Positions 46,859-59,765 of a stretch of DNA of 64,000 bases are shown here, piece after piece. The notes under the pieces were generated by a model. It worked only from the letters and a program-made list of their open reading frames with translations. It made no database searches and was not told the DNA's origin. This DNA is from Dimorphilus gyrociliatus (lineage: Eukaryota; Annelida; Polychaeta; Dinophilidae), in assembly GCA_904063045.1 (NCBI GenBank), contig CAJFCJ010000004.1, positions 1,481,713 through 1,545,712 on the forward strand, given 5' to 3'. How positions within the stretch are numbered: the first letter of the stretch is position 1; every line of letters begins with the position of its first letter. The translations under genes and the position numbers were made by a program.

Positions 46859-49800
46859 CTGCAAATGACGGGTGCCACCATTTAACTTGAATGCTCTGCG
46901 GGCGTGTAGAATTCTTCGGTTATTGAACGATATCAAATCTCCGCTGTTTAATCGGAATTCGATCTGGAAGAACGACTTTGTTAATTATAGCGTACGTTTC
47001 TTCCTCTTTTAATTTCTATTTTAGGCAAAAGACTAACCAAAGTTGGAGAGTGCTCAAGTAATTTAGCAAATGTGCTATAGGCTTCGTAATAGGCTTCCAT
47101 CTCTGTCTAAAGGAAAAGGGATTTTCGTAACGGTAAAAATGTATCATTATTCGAAATCGGATATGCTTTGCTTATAACTTAAATATACCCTGTACTCTCA
47201 AGTCGGATTACGCAAAATGACGCCGACAAATGGTGGCTATTTTATATTTTTCACTTCTTTTGTGTAATCTGATAATTAATTATACGTTTAGAAAGGAATT
47301 ATAACGGCTGTCCTCGTCTACTTTTACATAATATAAAGTAGTTAAAAAATATCTTCTTCTCTCCTCCTTCTTACTCTTCATCTTGCTTCGTCAAGACGCA
47401 AGTATTGATTTGGGAATGACGCTAGAATACTTTGATAATTTAATGTATATACGCAAACTAGCAATCCGTCAGCTTCTCCTAATGATCGTTTTCATTCGAA
47501 ACGGGCGAATAGCGTGATGAGAGTAGAAAAAAGTGACGTAACATCGTCAAAACTCTCGCGTGTTTCATCAATATTTACAAACTGATGGGAAATAGAAAAT
47601 AGGAGGAGCAGATAGAGAGATAGAGAGATAGAAATATTGATAAAAAAAAATATGAACGTGGATGAATATTAATGAATCGGATAGGAAAAAGGCAATCTAT
47701 TCTTTCTTACTTGGTCAAAGCGTGGTGAACCTTCAAAGCTCGGTGCCCAAGTTACAGCTACTACGTTCTGATCCGGGTCAACAGATATATGAGGTCGTTT
47801 ATAAACCATATGCACGGGACGTTCTCTGGAATGCGTATATAAACGATATAAAACGGATGGTATAAATCACACTTTCCTATTGTTCCCCCGACCGTGAAAA
47901 GAGACGCGATTTGACAAACGAGCGCCGAAATCGGCGTGCGGTCGTCGCGTCGCTCATTGTACACGAATTATCAGCTAAGCGCAGTCGGCGCTCGCTAAGC
48001 GCTTCTAAGCATGATACATTTCTCGCCATATGCGCGCCCGGAATACTACCTGCTCGTTGTGACGTCATTGACCAGTTGCGCAACTTTAACCACGCCCACT
48101 TTTTCGGTCATTAGAATACAGATAGAAGGAACCTTATTTTATACAGAATAATTTAACAACAAAAAAAATTTCCCACCTCTCGTAGTGAATCTTCTGGAAA
48201 GTTGCACCCAACCGAGTAAGCGTGTTAAAATGAGTCGGATATTTATTACGTAGTTCATTTGCCGCATGGAAAGAGTCAACAAAAAAACTTTGTCCGCCTT
48301 CCACCACGTCGTCCACTTTCATACAATGCAAAAGCTGTAGTCCAGGAGGGCTTTCGTAATAAGCTAAATCCATATGTAGACCAAGTTCTTCTGTTGAATA
48401 GGCGATGTTTATGGGCGACGGAGACGCTTTAACGTCTGAAATATCTCCATAGATATTTGATTGAACAGGACATATTAATTCGGCAACCTGACAAAACCCA
48501 TAAGACCACAGAGAACATTAATTTATTTGTATATTTACAATAAATTTTATAAAATGCAACTTCTTTATCGGGTGGTAGAAGGAAAGCAGGACTCGAAAAC
48601 GTTTAAATTATTGGGCGAGTGGAGGGTTTTATCTTGAGGGTGTCCTTTTCTATTCTTTTATTAATTCTTTTGAGTATAACAGAATCTAGTCATGATCTTA
48701 GTCATCAAACTTGCATGCGGCCACTCGACGGCGGGCCGTCTCGCTTCTCATTACCGGTGCCGGGTCGTAGTCATTAGCCTGTCAGCACCTGACACAACGC
48801 CTCGCAATTTTCGGGGCAAATTGCAAAGAAATTTACCATTTCATTTACGCCCAAGTACGTTGGTAGAAAAATTACAGTCTAGGCCTATAAACTACATTTT
48901 CTTCTGTTTATTCTTCTTATAAATATATAAAAAAGCCCAGTTTTATATAGCCTTTGCTACTTGCTCCTCTATAGGATTAAAGAAACTGAGGTGTAACCAT
49001 ACTACCCCTATTACTTCGTATGGAAAGACACCGTCAATCTTCATACAGGCATTAACGTCTCTCGACGTCTCTTCGCTAAAAAGGTGTGACGCTCACGCCG
49101 AACACGCAACCTAAACATTCGACGTCATTTGTTGCCTGATTTATCGACGCCATTTTCTCGCGGTCGAAAATGGCACAAAGCGGTAGGAAGAAGAGCATAT
49201 ATGCGCTATTACTGAGTCTAATTGGAAGTAAGCTGTTTTTAATAAGCTCCATGGAAGAGATTTTCACAAAAAATGGATAAAGGGACTAAGAATTTTTGTC
49301 CATTCTCTTTCCCTTTTCTACTCATTTATATATAACGTATACGCCCTCTGGCACGCGCCCCCGCCTGCTAGCTAGTAGAATTGTCTGTAATATGAAGTTT
49401 AGCGTCACCTTTTTAGCTTGTTCGTTTCGTTGCGGAACATTCTTCAATAGGCATAAACCTTCTTCGTTCAAGTGACGCAACCACCTGTTTGGAATAGGGT
49501 CATAAAAAGGGCGGCGTTAATTACTTACGCTTATATGAGCGACTGTCGAAGGGCGAAAAAAAAGCAATGGCGCGAATTGAAAGAGATGGTGTGTGAGGTC
49601 AGAGAAAGGCATGCAAAATGCAGTTATCTTCACTTTGATGGGCACGTCTTGCTCACTCTTGTATGCGGCAGATCGAATTATCTTCGTATCACGTCTGTAC
49701 TACAATTTTCCACCGCTTTTTACCCGCGTCAGCTAGCGCAATTCCGATATATTTTTATTCGCTTAATTCGATTTGCATATATCTATATAAAGTTATATTT

Positions 49801-52800
49801 AAAACTCATATACTGTATAAATTATGCTGTTTATGAAATCTATATAAAACTTATTAAAACTTTCTATCACTCTTTTTATTATTCTTATAATCATTAATAT
49901 CATTTAGACAGTATTTAATCGCTACTAAGCACAATTAAATTGAAGGATAATATGCGTATGGGAGAGTTTTACCAGGGTGGGAAGGGAAGCGTATCGAGAG
50001 AGATTTTTTTTTATAATTGTTAATTAACGCTCTAAAAAGGTTGCTTTCTCTTTTAAGCGCCACTCGAGAGCAGCAAGTTTCCTGTTCAACACCCGAATTG
50101 GGGTGGTTGGCACGCGTTCATTGTTTACTATATATGTATATTTGTGTCGAAATAGTTGTAAAATGTCTATAAACTTTGCTTTCAATAAAAAAAAAGACTT
50201 TCACCTAAAAATAAACGCTCTTTTTTTTTACCTTAATTGTCCTTTCTTAGAATCGGCAACTTCTTCATATTCCAGAACTGGTAGTCGGTTCTGAAAAGCG
50301 AAAGTGGTTTACTTTTTGAACGAAAGTGATATCTCCTAAGTGCATCGTATAATTATAGACGTTTCAATATATTTGAAGATAGGAGACAGGCCGCACTTGA
50401 ACAGTTAGTGTAATCAGTGAAAGACTATACTACTTCAACCGTCTAAACTATTCGGCGTTCGTTTTCGAACGTTTATCTACTTCAAACAGCGGCGTGTGTG
50501 CATACAGCCCTGCCCTTCCATAATCCTCAAACAGGAGGACAAAAGCTGTAATTGAGCGCAAATATTCTTAGCTATATGCGAGTTGAAAAAACACAAGTGA
50601 GAACCGGGCCAGACAGTGCCCTTATTTCCTCGACGTCACATTGGACTGACATGGGCAGTTCCTCTTTGGAAATGAAGAAAGGTCTATGTACATAACGTCT
50701 CCATCATAAAGAATCGCTTTTATCATCTCTTGGCGTTCGTTCTTCTATCGTTCAAGCTGGAATTACTATAGCCGGTATATGAAATAGAAAGGGAGATATT
50801 GAAAATAAGGGAAGGGACAGGGGAGAGAAGAGAACCCGGAACGGACGTCAGATGCACTCAGCCGCTAATCAATCACTCAAAGAACTTGTACGCGGCAACA
50901 AATGCTCTCGGAAGCCGTATATTGTTCCCCGCACGCGCCGCACCCCCGCCTAAATTTCCTCCGCGAAACTAATATATACTCTTAATAAACGCATAGCTTA
51001 TGTTTTCTAGGATTTCTTGGGGCGAATGGTAAGTATATATGAAACATAAGAAAAGAAAATTCTGTACTTCTTCTCTATCCTGTTTAAACGAATCGATGTG
51101 CGAACCGCAAAATCCGCAATTCGATCTGCAAATGGTGTATCTGTCAAGGCGGAGCGGCTCAATGCCACCTCAATCCCCGTCAGAGTTTTAATGAAGGCAG
51201 CGTTGGTGTGCTGCTGCTTTTGCAGTTAGTCGCTTGCATCTCTACATCTATGTAACATACGTGAAAACGCTTAGGAATCGTTTGTAAGAAAGAAATTGGT
51301 ATTTAAAGCAAAAATCAAGTCGCTAATGACCAGTTCTTTTTAGTTTTTCCATTCAATTTTCCGTATGGCTTTGTTCACCCACAAAATCAAAGAGAAAATC
51401 TGCCAGACGTCGAAACTTTTCTTACGTCACCGTTTACGCGAACGATCAACGGACCGTAATAAAACGCCTTTAATTGCCTTTAAGCTTTGATTATGAAAAA
51501 AGGACGCCTTCAATACTGCATGCGGTCGCCTCGCGTATAGACGTCTATAGTTTGACGTTGACGAGTGAACCGTCACGCAAGTTGCTACATGACGCAGCTG
51601 CCGCTTGCTCACTTCCGCTTCTTGAGTGCATCGTTTTCATGACGTCACGGCAAACAGCTCATACAAGTTTCATACGCTTTACATTTCTCCTCCTACACAT
51701 TCATTATGAATATGTCGTACATGCATTTTGTATAAATACTGTACTTGACAAATTTCTTTCCCTTGCCCTTAGACAAGACCTTTAGACGCTAGACCCTTTG
51801 TTTAAAATGCGGGGATACGCCTTGTTTGTCTTGAGTTTGTCACGAGAAATACGAGTAGAAACAAAGAAGGGATTGATGACTGTTGATTAGAAGGTAATGG
51901 AATGATGGATCGTTCCTGTATGTCCAGTCCAATTTGCATTCCCATTATATAAGTACTATGACTATGTCTTTCCTACTATATTGTTTATGGTATTCTATAT
52001 GCAATTATACGTGTAAAGTTTGTACTGTATACAGTGCAAACAAGTGTTTTTTTTTGTGTAATAAATATCATACTTGAAGAAACAATGTGTTTTATATATA
52101 TCTAAACGTCTTAGGATACAAATGCATAAACAAAAGGTTCAGCTTACTAGACTTTCCGTATTACTGCTCCCGCTAAGTTTCTCCTTTTCCAAACTTTTCT
52201 TTAAATTAATCTCAGAGTACGAGTTTTCATTTAAAAACTGCAAAGGAAATTTTCCATCATGACGGTCTTCTTCGAATCTTACAAATAGTGAATCGCCTGC
52301 CAAAAGAAAAACCGCCCGTAAACAAAAGACCGCCAACCAGCCCTGCAATCGTGCGGCTTCGGCGTCATTCGACGCTCGGCGTGGGGTATCTTGTCGGTAC
52401 ACGATAGCCACAACGTCTATGTAATCAACGCCGAGCTTGCATGAGCGGGCGGTCAGTGACGCCTTAAATTGCCGCATTTAATTATACATACACTCCCCCT
52501 TCCCCTAGTCTTTACCCTTTACCACCTACCTTCAATAATCGCTTTATCAATTGAATAAAAAGGTTCCATGGTCCATGGTTTTATTGTCTTACTCCCGCTA
52601 GAACTCTGCAGACATTGCTCACATTGGCAGTTGTATCGGAGCCAAGCCGCGTGAAATCTGTAATCATCAGCTCTATTAAAGAAATAAACAGAAAATGTCG
52701 AGATTTATCGATCTTTTGTCAGTACTGTCGTTGTCACCTTTGTAACGATTTTCCCCCTCGCTTTTATGCATAAACCATACATGAATTTATACTTATTTTT

Positions 52801-53113
52801 TATTATATGTAAATTAATAAATACAAAAACGTCGCCCCAGCAATAAGCAGACTGGCTGTAGGGAAAAAAAGGTAAATGGTTTGCTAACCTATTTACGCCT
52901 TTACCATCCACATTTACATCGATCTGATTTTTAGCCAACGAAGCAATTTCGGGTTTGGTCTGAAAAAACTCGAGTTAACGCATTTTGACAATTTAATGAC
53001 AAACTTACAATGCTACGATGAACAGACGTAGATTGGCGGACCGATAAGCGATTGATTGAACACTTTTTAGCGAACGAGCGCAGTTGAACACCTGTTTTGG
53101 TAAATTTATACAT
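46859..53113 (-). CDS. Gamma-butyrobetaine dioxygenase-like 2-oxoglutarate/Fe(II) enzyme, incomplete model
   Basis: Family of carnitine-synthesis hydroxylases (BBOX1/TMLHE). Exons placed: 53009-53113, 52889-52959, 52530-52672, 52148-52296, 50232-50290, 48177-48487, 47711-47825, 47038-47106, 46859-46963. One exon between 50232 and 48487 is missing (phase 2 against 0), and so is the last exon. The N-terminus MYKFTKTGVQLRSFAKKCSI is Arg/Lys/Ser-rich with no acids, like a mitochondrial presequence. The Zn-type N-domain has FHAAWLRYNCQCEQC; the catalytic domain has iron ligands in HMDLAYYESPPG and RRILHARRAF, and the substrate core LQLLHC and GGTRHLQ. Sequence is closer to BBOX than to TMLHE, although BBOX1 of mammals is cytosolic. 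Introns of up to 1.9 kb contrast with about 60 bp elsewhere. Confidence 0.85.
48488..50231. other. Dioxygenase-like gene, long intron region
   Basis: 1.7 kb. Should contain one missing coding exon of about 25 codons. Also holds TAGGCCTA at 48880-48887 and CGACGTCA at 49120-49127. CpG-rich patches near 48720-48790 contrast with the AT-rich rest. Confidence 0.4.
50291..52147. other. Dioxygenase-like gene, 1.9 kb intron
   Basis: No exon found. Includes CpG-rich patches at 50850-50960 and 51090-51190, CGACGTCA at 50631-50638 and TGACGTCA at 51640-51647. Candidate regulatory DNA for the MEIS gene or the host gene. Confidence 0.4.
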
Positions 53114-53717
53114 TCTCTATGAAAAGGGTAGAAAAGTGTGGCATTTCTATATTAGTCATTACTATGTGTATAACATATATACTATAACAATAACAATATA
53201 TGTTTTTCCATATGGAAATGATATGAGTACATATCATAGAATATAATAGAATATTGTACATCATTACCTTTTGCATACATATTCATTTATATTTGTTAAG
53301 AACTCGAGAAAAATTGTCTTATATTTTGACTTATTAATCCTATAAAGCTACTCATCTCCTCTGTCTTTTTTTTAATAAATTATACATTTCAATGTAATTT
53401 ATATAGGTATTATACAAAAGATAATATGACCTTTTCTATATGAAATGTTGTATTTCCATAAAAATAAATAATAAACGCTTTTTGGACGAATGTCTCCGGA
53501 GACTAATTACCAGTGTCGAGTTAATAAAACAGGCTTTTGAACAATGTATTAATATAGGCCTTCCAATACTGATCCCCTCTTTCTACCGGATATTTGTCGG
53601 CATTCAGCTCTCGGAACAGGAATAATGTTTACCAAAAGATTAATATGTGCATAGAATCACTATTTTTGAGTATATAAAGAATATTTTGAGAAGCCAATGT
53701 AAGAGATATATTATAAG

Positions 53718-53720
<3 letters not shown>

Positions 53721-53753
<33 letters not shown>

Positions 53754-53757
53754 TATA
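53721..53757 (+). repeat. (TA)n microsatellite
   Basis: About fifteen TA units with minor interruption. Confidence 0.9.
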
Positions 53758-56023
53758 TGTGTGTGTGCGTGTCTTTGTAGACACTGGTATATGTCAAACA
53801 AGTATGAATATTCAATAAAATATCTATACAAGTGTATTTTATACAAAATTCGAAGCTCTATAATCTACACACACATATCTGTATATATATATATATGTCT
53901 ATATATTAATATATGTATATATAATATTAATTCAAGATATATCTTCAAAATTGACGTATCCAACATAATCGTCAACTAAAAAAGTATTTGACATAAACTG
54001 CAGACAATATAAGGTAAGTAAAATTAAAGCGGAGGAGATGTATGAAATCGTTGATAGAGTTTGATTAATCTCGTAAAGTTGCAACAAAAGAAACGTCCCG
54101 TTCCGTCCATCACGCGAGGGACGTCAAGTTGGTAGACGGTCGCTGGACGCCTAAGGGACGGCGCGTCTATCAAAACAATCACAAAAGTCAAAATGGCCGT
54201 CCAGATGTTGCGATAATTTCGGTTCTTTGATTATAATTCTCGTATATATACATTATAGTTTTAAGATATATACACAATATAAACGTGGTAAAAGAGTTCA
54301 AACTCAATTAGGCATCGTTTTAGCTTGTTTATTTGTTTGTTTACGCGTTAACGCGCTCCGATCCGATGTAGCGTGCTATTGCGTGAGTCTACGGAAATAT
54401 ATCGAAGAAACGCCGATATTTATCAGTACGGAACGATGACGTCATTTGACGCGCCCTAACCTCATCCCAACACAATCACGCTGCCCAGTCAGCTTGACCA
54501 GTGGTCATTCTCTCGAGAACGCATGATTGATTTCAATTGCTATGCTTGTCTGTACACACGATTGATCTCGCTCTCAACCTTCTATATAAACATTGAACAA
54601 ATCCCTGCGATTTACCCCAAGTATATACAATTGTACACGTAAGTTGCTCATATTACCAACAAATAATGCACAAAAAAAACATAGGGAAAGTGACCTTCAT
54701 CCCGTTTCCGTTTCTCCACATAATAAAAAAATAACATATACTATATTAACTGCAGCACGTATTAAATAACGTATATGACTGAAGATAAAATACAACGCCC
54801 TAAAAGTATAATTAACATATTTAATTAGTAAATCAAAGGGAAAGAGAGAAAAATTTACGTGACGATATAATCCTCATAATTGATGTCATAATTATAATTT
54901 TCCGGACCAAAATTCTAGTAACAAAGGGAAAAAGAAAAAACAAATCGTGTCGCAAGGTTATTTCTCGAACTTGAAATGGAGAATATGTTGATCAGTGAAA
55001 AAATTCCACTGGATATACTTCTTTAATATTTTATTCAAAGTTCAATGATTACGAGACAATGCCAGCGCTGTAGATTCGAGTTCTTTTGACCGTAAATACT
55101 GGTTATAGTAAATTTGCTCTAACCTTCTAATATTTTATAACATAGTCTCGATTTTTCTATATACGTTTATATTAGTGAATATAAATCTAGTACAATACTA
55201 CTAGTGCTTATTTCCTATATTCTATATTGAATGTACTTTTAAAAGCAAAGTTCTCGATACGATAAGCCAGTAGATCGTAAACTTTGATCCGTCGATAAGT
55301 TACAAGGCAATAAATAGAACGTAAAAGAAACTACATTGATAATGATTTGAGCTTAAAAGAAAATAAAGATCAGACAAATTGGCTACGGGTTGTACTCTAT
55401 CCAACACCGATATCATCTTAGATTCATTCCCTTCGCGTTCCTTTCAATTAACTATCATTTTCATCCTTTTTTTATGCTTTTTTATTACATTTCTCTTCTT
55501 TTAGCCTCTCTACTAAATTTTTTATATACCTTCATTAAATTCTGATTGGTAAAAAGTTTTGTTGACTCTTTGACTTTGATAAAGTCATAAAACGATTAAA
55601 TAAATACTTTGTATTCAATTCCAACAAAAATGTACAGCAAGTCAGACTATAATCCCGTTTATATCACTCTATATACACACAAACAGTGTTGTTGTTATTT
55701 GTTTATACTCGTTAACGTCTGTAAATAAAGTCTTTCTTTCTTTCTGTCTCTTTCCTTAATTCCCTTAAAAAAAGAAAAACAACGTCATCAATGTTTTTCT
55801 TCTGACGCAAGGCAAAAAAAACTTTAACGAGATCGTTTATTCTATAAACTTAATAATTCAGCTTGACTTCCGTTCGTTAAATTATTCCTTAATTACAATC
55901 AAAAGAGTATGTTTGTTATGATATATTTATTTATAAATAACAAGTAGAGACAATAAAAGAACAAAAAGTGAAATTAAGTTGTGAATATTACTCTTCCTGC
56001 AGTTTTATCATTAGTGGGGCGAA

Positions 56024-56133
56024 ATTGAAAGAGCGAGAGAGAGAGCCGAGGGGGGCTGAGAGGGAGTTAGAGAGAGAGAAAAGAAAAGAAAAAAACAAAA
56101 GAGAAGAGAGAAAGAGAGAGAGAGAGAGAGAGA
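56024..56133 (+). repeat. Purine (GA-rich) tract
   Basis: About 110 bp almost free of pyrimidines on the plus strand, ending in a run of more than ten GA units. Confidence 0.85.
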
Positions 56134-56779
56134 CATACACATACACACACAAGTGGGATTGAAAAAATAATCCATATTCAGTAAATTTTGAATGTTTAAT
56201 CATAAAAGAATAAAAAAAATCTTTATCCTCCTTTGCAATATTTATTTTTTAATTTAAGCCATTTTTTCCTCCTTTTAAATGTGTAGGCGAAATATTTTTG
56301 CAATGCGCATGTTGCGCATAAGAGCACCAGCGGGTGGCGCCCTCTAGACACACTCTACAAGCGTTTGTTCCCGTTTGCTCTATACATCAAAACGAGGTTT
56401 GTAACTTACACGAGATTGTGATATATCTAAAATAATTTTCTTTTTATATCTATATATGCATTTCTTTTTATTCTATTTTAATAATTTTCCCTAATTGAAA
56501 AGAATTTCAATTAATCTGTTATCTCTTAAGCAACAATAATACTTTTGATATCTTTATTGTGTAATTTATATACTGATTTTATATATCTATAGTATTTTTT
56601 GTAGGCTGTTAAACAGCAAATACTGCAAAATAGAGAGATAACCTATATATATTGTAGAAAAGTTTGCATTTCCAGTCTTAGTTATCATATTGTATAAAAG
56701 TTTGTAAGGGTTAATTTGAACTTTACATAAAGTATGCATTTGTATATAAACTGTCTGCATAGGAGGATCTATCTGTATA

Positions 56780-56798
56780 TGTGTAGATGTATGTACGA

Positions 56799-56836
<38 letters not shown>

Positions 56837-56915
56837 ATGTGGTATGTATGTATGTATGCGTGTGTGTATGTATATATATATGTGTGTATTTGCGTATATA
56901 TATATATATATATAT
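56780..56915 (+). repeat. (GT)n / (TA)n alternating tract
   Basis: Run of about fourteen GT units at 56800-56828, then GTAT-type repeats and a TA run; alternating purine-pyrimidine throughout. Confidence 0.9.
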
Positions 56916-58961
56916 TTATGTAAGTAGACTCAACTATGCAAGTTTGAGTTTGTAAGGTGCAAAGCAAAATAACTGCAAAAAGGTTTAACATTTAAGATGA
57001 GGATGGATAGAAAACATAGGGATTCCGCGCATTCGTATCTGCATGTAAACTATAGACGACATATTCATTCGAGCGAATGAGCTCAGAGAGCGTTTTCTAA
57101 TCAAGAAAAAAGCGGAGAATTAGCTTTTTGCGTTTCTGATCCGCCAAATAGCGGTATAGACACGTTCTACGTTCCTTTTCGTGAGCCGGTGCCCGCATGC
57201 CATTTTCTCATCTTCTTAAACCACTCGCCGTCTTTTGTCGCGCCTATTTACTAATTTCATTTCGCCTAAGTGCGCTTTCGCTGACAGTATTGATGTTAGC
57301 TCGATAACTTATCGTTATTAACTGATTACGTTCGAGTGTTAGGTCTTATCTTTAGGTTTAAGCTATTCATGAAGAGTATACAGTCTTGAATAATGTACAA
57401 ATCTTCTTCAATTATTACTCATTTAGGTAAGAAAATAATTGCAATAATTCTTTCCTTAAGTAAAATAGGAAAATTGGAAGCTTGGTAATGTACATTAGAA
57501 AAAAAAGGAACAAAAAAAAAAAAAAACAACAAAGTTCTCGCTACAACGCAGCTGTATATGAGCGCTTCGCTTATCAGACTGCTTTTATACACAAAATGTC
57601 TTGTTGTCTGCCAGCTTTGATGAATGAGGAACGATAAATTTTGCAGTGTTCTCCTTTTCTAATGCAATTTCGCTTTTCTCTGTTCTTTTTCAATTCTATA
57701 ATACATACTCCTCTTCTTCATCGCCTGTACAGCTCACTAATTAGATTTCATTCCCCGTTATTCTTTTAACTGATGGCTTTATGTGCGGCGTTTCCTATCT
57801 ACATTGGTGCATCTCGTTATGATTATATTGAGAACAAAAGGCTCTAAAACAAAAATCTATTGTTTGACGTTTGTTTTTTCTGTCGATATTGCAATCTGTC
57901 AAATTAAATAGTCAAAGAGATAGCGGCCCATAGATAACGTGACGTCATTTAGCCCACTGCGTGCTTGTCATATTTGGCCTAAGAATGCAGGTCATGGAAG
58001 AGCGAATGTTTTGAAGCTGTCAACGTGAAAATAGGTCTACTAAAAAATTCTATCGTCCGCGCATTCTTAACTTTTTGGTATGCAGGAAATTTATTCAAGA
58101 GCGATTGAGAAGAACATTGTTTTCGAATTGATTTAAATGAGCCCTTCGCGCATTTTACAGTACTCTTGGCTCCTCCCACTTTCCAAGTGCGGGCGTGAAT
58201 ATTTTCTCAGACAGCCCAAATATTTTAACTGAAAGAAAGGTACCTATTAATTTATCTAAATCGTTTGCAAGGCCAGTCTTATGTTCGTTCTCTTTACTTC
58301 CTATATGTATAACGTGTACATGGAAAAGCGCAGAGATAAACAGAAAAAAAGGGGGTAGAACGTTAACGAAAAGCAGCCGTTAGAGAGTTTGTTTTCAATT
58401 GTGCATATAAGCCACAAGGTGTCGCCATTAGTTCTATTTTGTTGGAGGGAAGAAGGGGTAAGAGGAAAATACATAGAAAGAGTGAGAGATAGAAGGGAGG
58501 GGGAGAAAAGGAAAGAAGAGGAAGTTGTATTTATCTATCAGATTGAATATTATTACTTATACTTTCACATAAACTAATATATAAATTATATATGCTGTAA
58601 TAAATTTATGATATAGTTGTTTATATACAAGTTCATATTCAAATATATATGCAAATGGGAACTATACATGTGTACGACATTCAATATAGATTTTTGAATA
58701 TGATGTACATTAATTGAATGCACAACTAGGATAACATATGAATTTATCATATGAACAAATAACAGGAGTTGATTGAGAGAGGTTTAAGATAATATTGAGA
58801 GGAGATTATATGTGCCATATTAGAGGGTATAGAATATTTGGATAAGTAAGTCTTATTATTACTACATACAAGTTATATAACCAATAATAAAGCTAAAGGC
58901 GATTGATTGTTCCTGTAATCGATGGCGACGAGCGTAGATACGAACTATCAAAGATAAGGCG

Positions 58962-58969
58962 TATATAAG
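58962..58969 (+). promoter_or_regulatory. Possible TATA box of MEIS
   Basis: TATATAAG, GC-containing flanks, about 800 bp before the MEIS ATG. Would imply a 5' UTR of about 770 nt. Weak evidence. Confidence 0.25.
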
Positions 58970-59138
58970 GAGTCAGATAGAGTATAGTATAGGGAGATTG
59001 TGGCGCCGCACAGTGCACACGGTCATTATCGTTTTACGACTGAGCCTTCAGGTTTACGACTGCTTGGTGTGGCCCTCGCGCTTTCAATTATTGCAAGGCC
59101 AATATAATAAAAGTGTTATAAATTCTTACGCTCTTCGT

Positions 59139-59148
59139 TGATTGACAG
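59139..59148 (+). promoter_or_regulatory. PBX-MEIS type site TGATTGACAG
   Basis: Exact match to the known PBX-MEIS composite site, 618 bp before the MEIS start codon. Suggests autoregulation. Confidence 0.5.
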
Positions 59149-59685
59149 CTTTCGTACGATGCGGCTGTAAAAGCGATGAGTACTAGTTCTCGAAACACCC
59201 GTAAAACTTTCAAGAGGGATTCCGCCGACAGCAGGGGATGTCGTTCGAAACCAAATTACGTAACGGTAAACACGAGTTTCCCAATGAAATGAACAGTTAG
59301 AAAACGCCGCCATCTTATCATCTCGCCTTTGACGGAGACGTTTTTCTATAGTCTTTAACATTCTATACTAGAATAATCATCTCAGTCGGAGAGTAAAAGC
59401 GGCTATAAGTTACATGCTCGTTACGTAACTTTCCTCTCTTTATTTTCATATGTTTATGTTAGATGCGCTAGCGTGTGAAAAAGAAGTAAGGGATGATAGA
59501 AACGTTTACAGTACTCAGTGCAGGATTCGCGTTATTTGTGTTTTACCTAAAATCTTTTTAAGCTGCCTGCAAGTAGCCATACCAAAGAATGAGTAGTTGC
59601 TTAATCGTGCGATAGGGGGCGACACAAAACTTAGCCACACCCTCTTTGTAATGCGCGATCAGTTCCAATTGGTTGGAAAAGGGTA

Positions 59686-59693
59686 TGATTGAC
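59686..59693 (+). promoter_or_regulatory. PBX/HOX type octamer TGATTGAC
   Basis: Second PBC-type site, 73 bp before the MEIS start codon, probably within the 5' UTR or promoter. Confidence 0.4.
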
Positions 59694-59765
59694 GCGCAGA
59701 CTGTGTAGATGGACAGAGCGAATTCGGTTGGCGTTAGTAGTTGAGCAGTGCTTTTGCTTGCAGAC

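Larger units (their letters stand above)
53114..59765. promoter_or_regulatory. 6.6 kb divergent gap upstream of MEIS
   Basis: Largest gap in the window, between the dioxygenase-like start and the MEIS start. No coding exon recognised on either strand. Contents: TA tract at 53721-53757, TGACGTCA at 54437-54444 and 57940-57947, purine tract at 56024-56133, GT/TA tract at 56780-56915, a TATA-like site at 58962 and PBX/MEIS-type sites at 59139 and 59686. Confidence 0.45.

Noticed and set aside
52139-52477. 112-codon minus-strand open frame as an independent small gene
   Set aside because: Only 52148-52296 is coding, as an exon of the dioxygenase-like gene; the rest is intron read-through.
56587-56991. 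Open frames over the GT/TA tract at 56587-56991
   Set aside because: Translated microsatellite (Tyr/Ile/Thr/His and Val/Cys runs) with no gene features.
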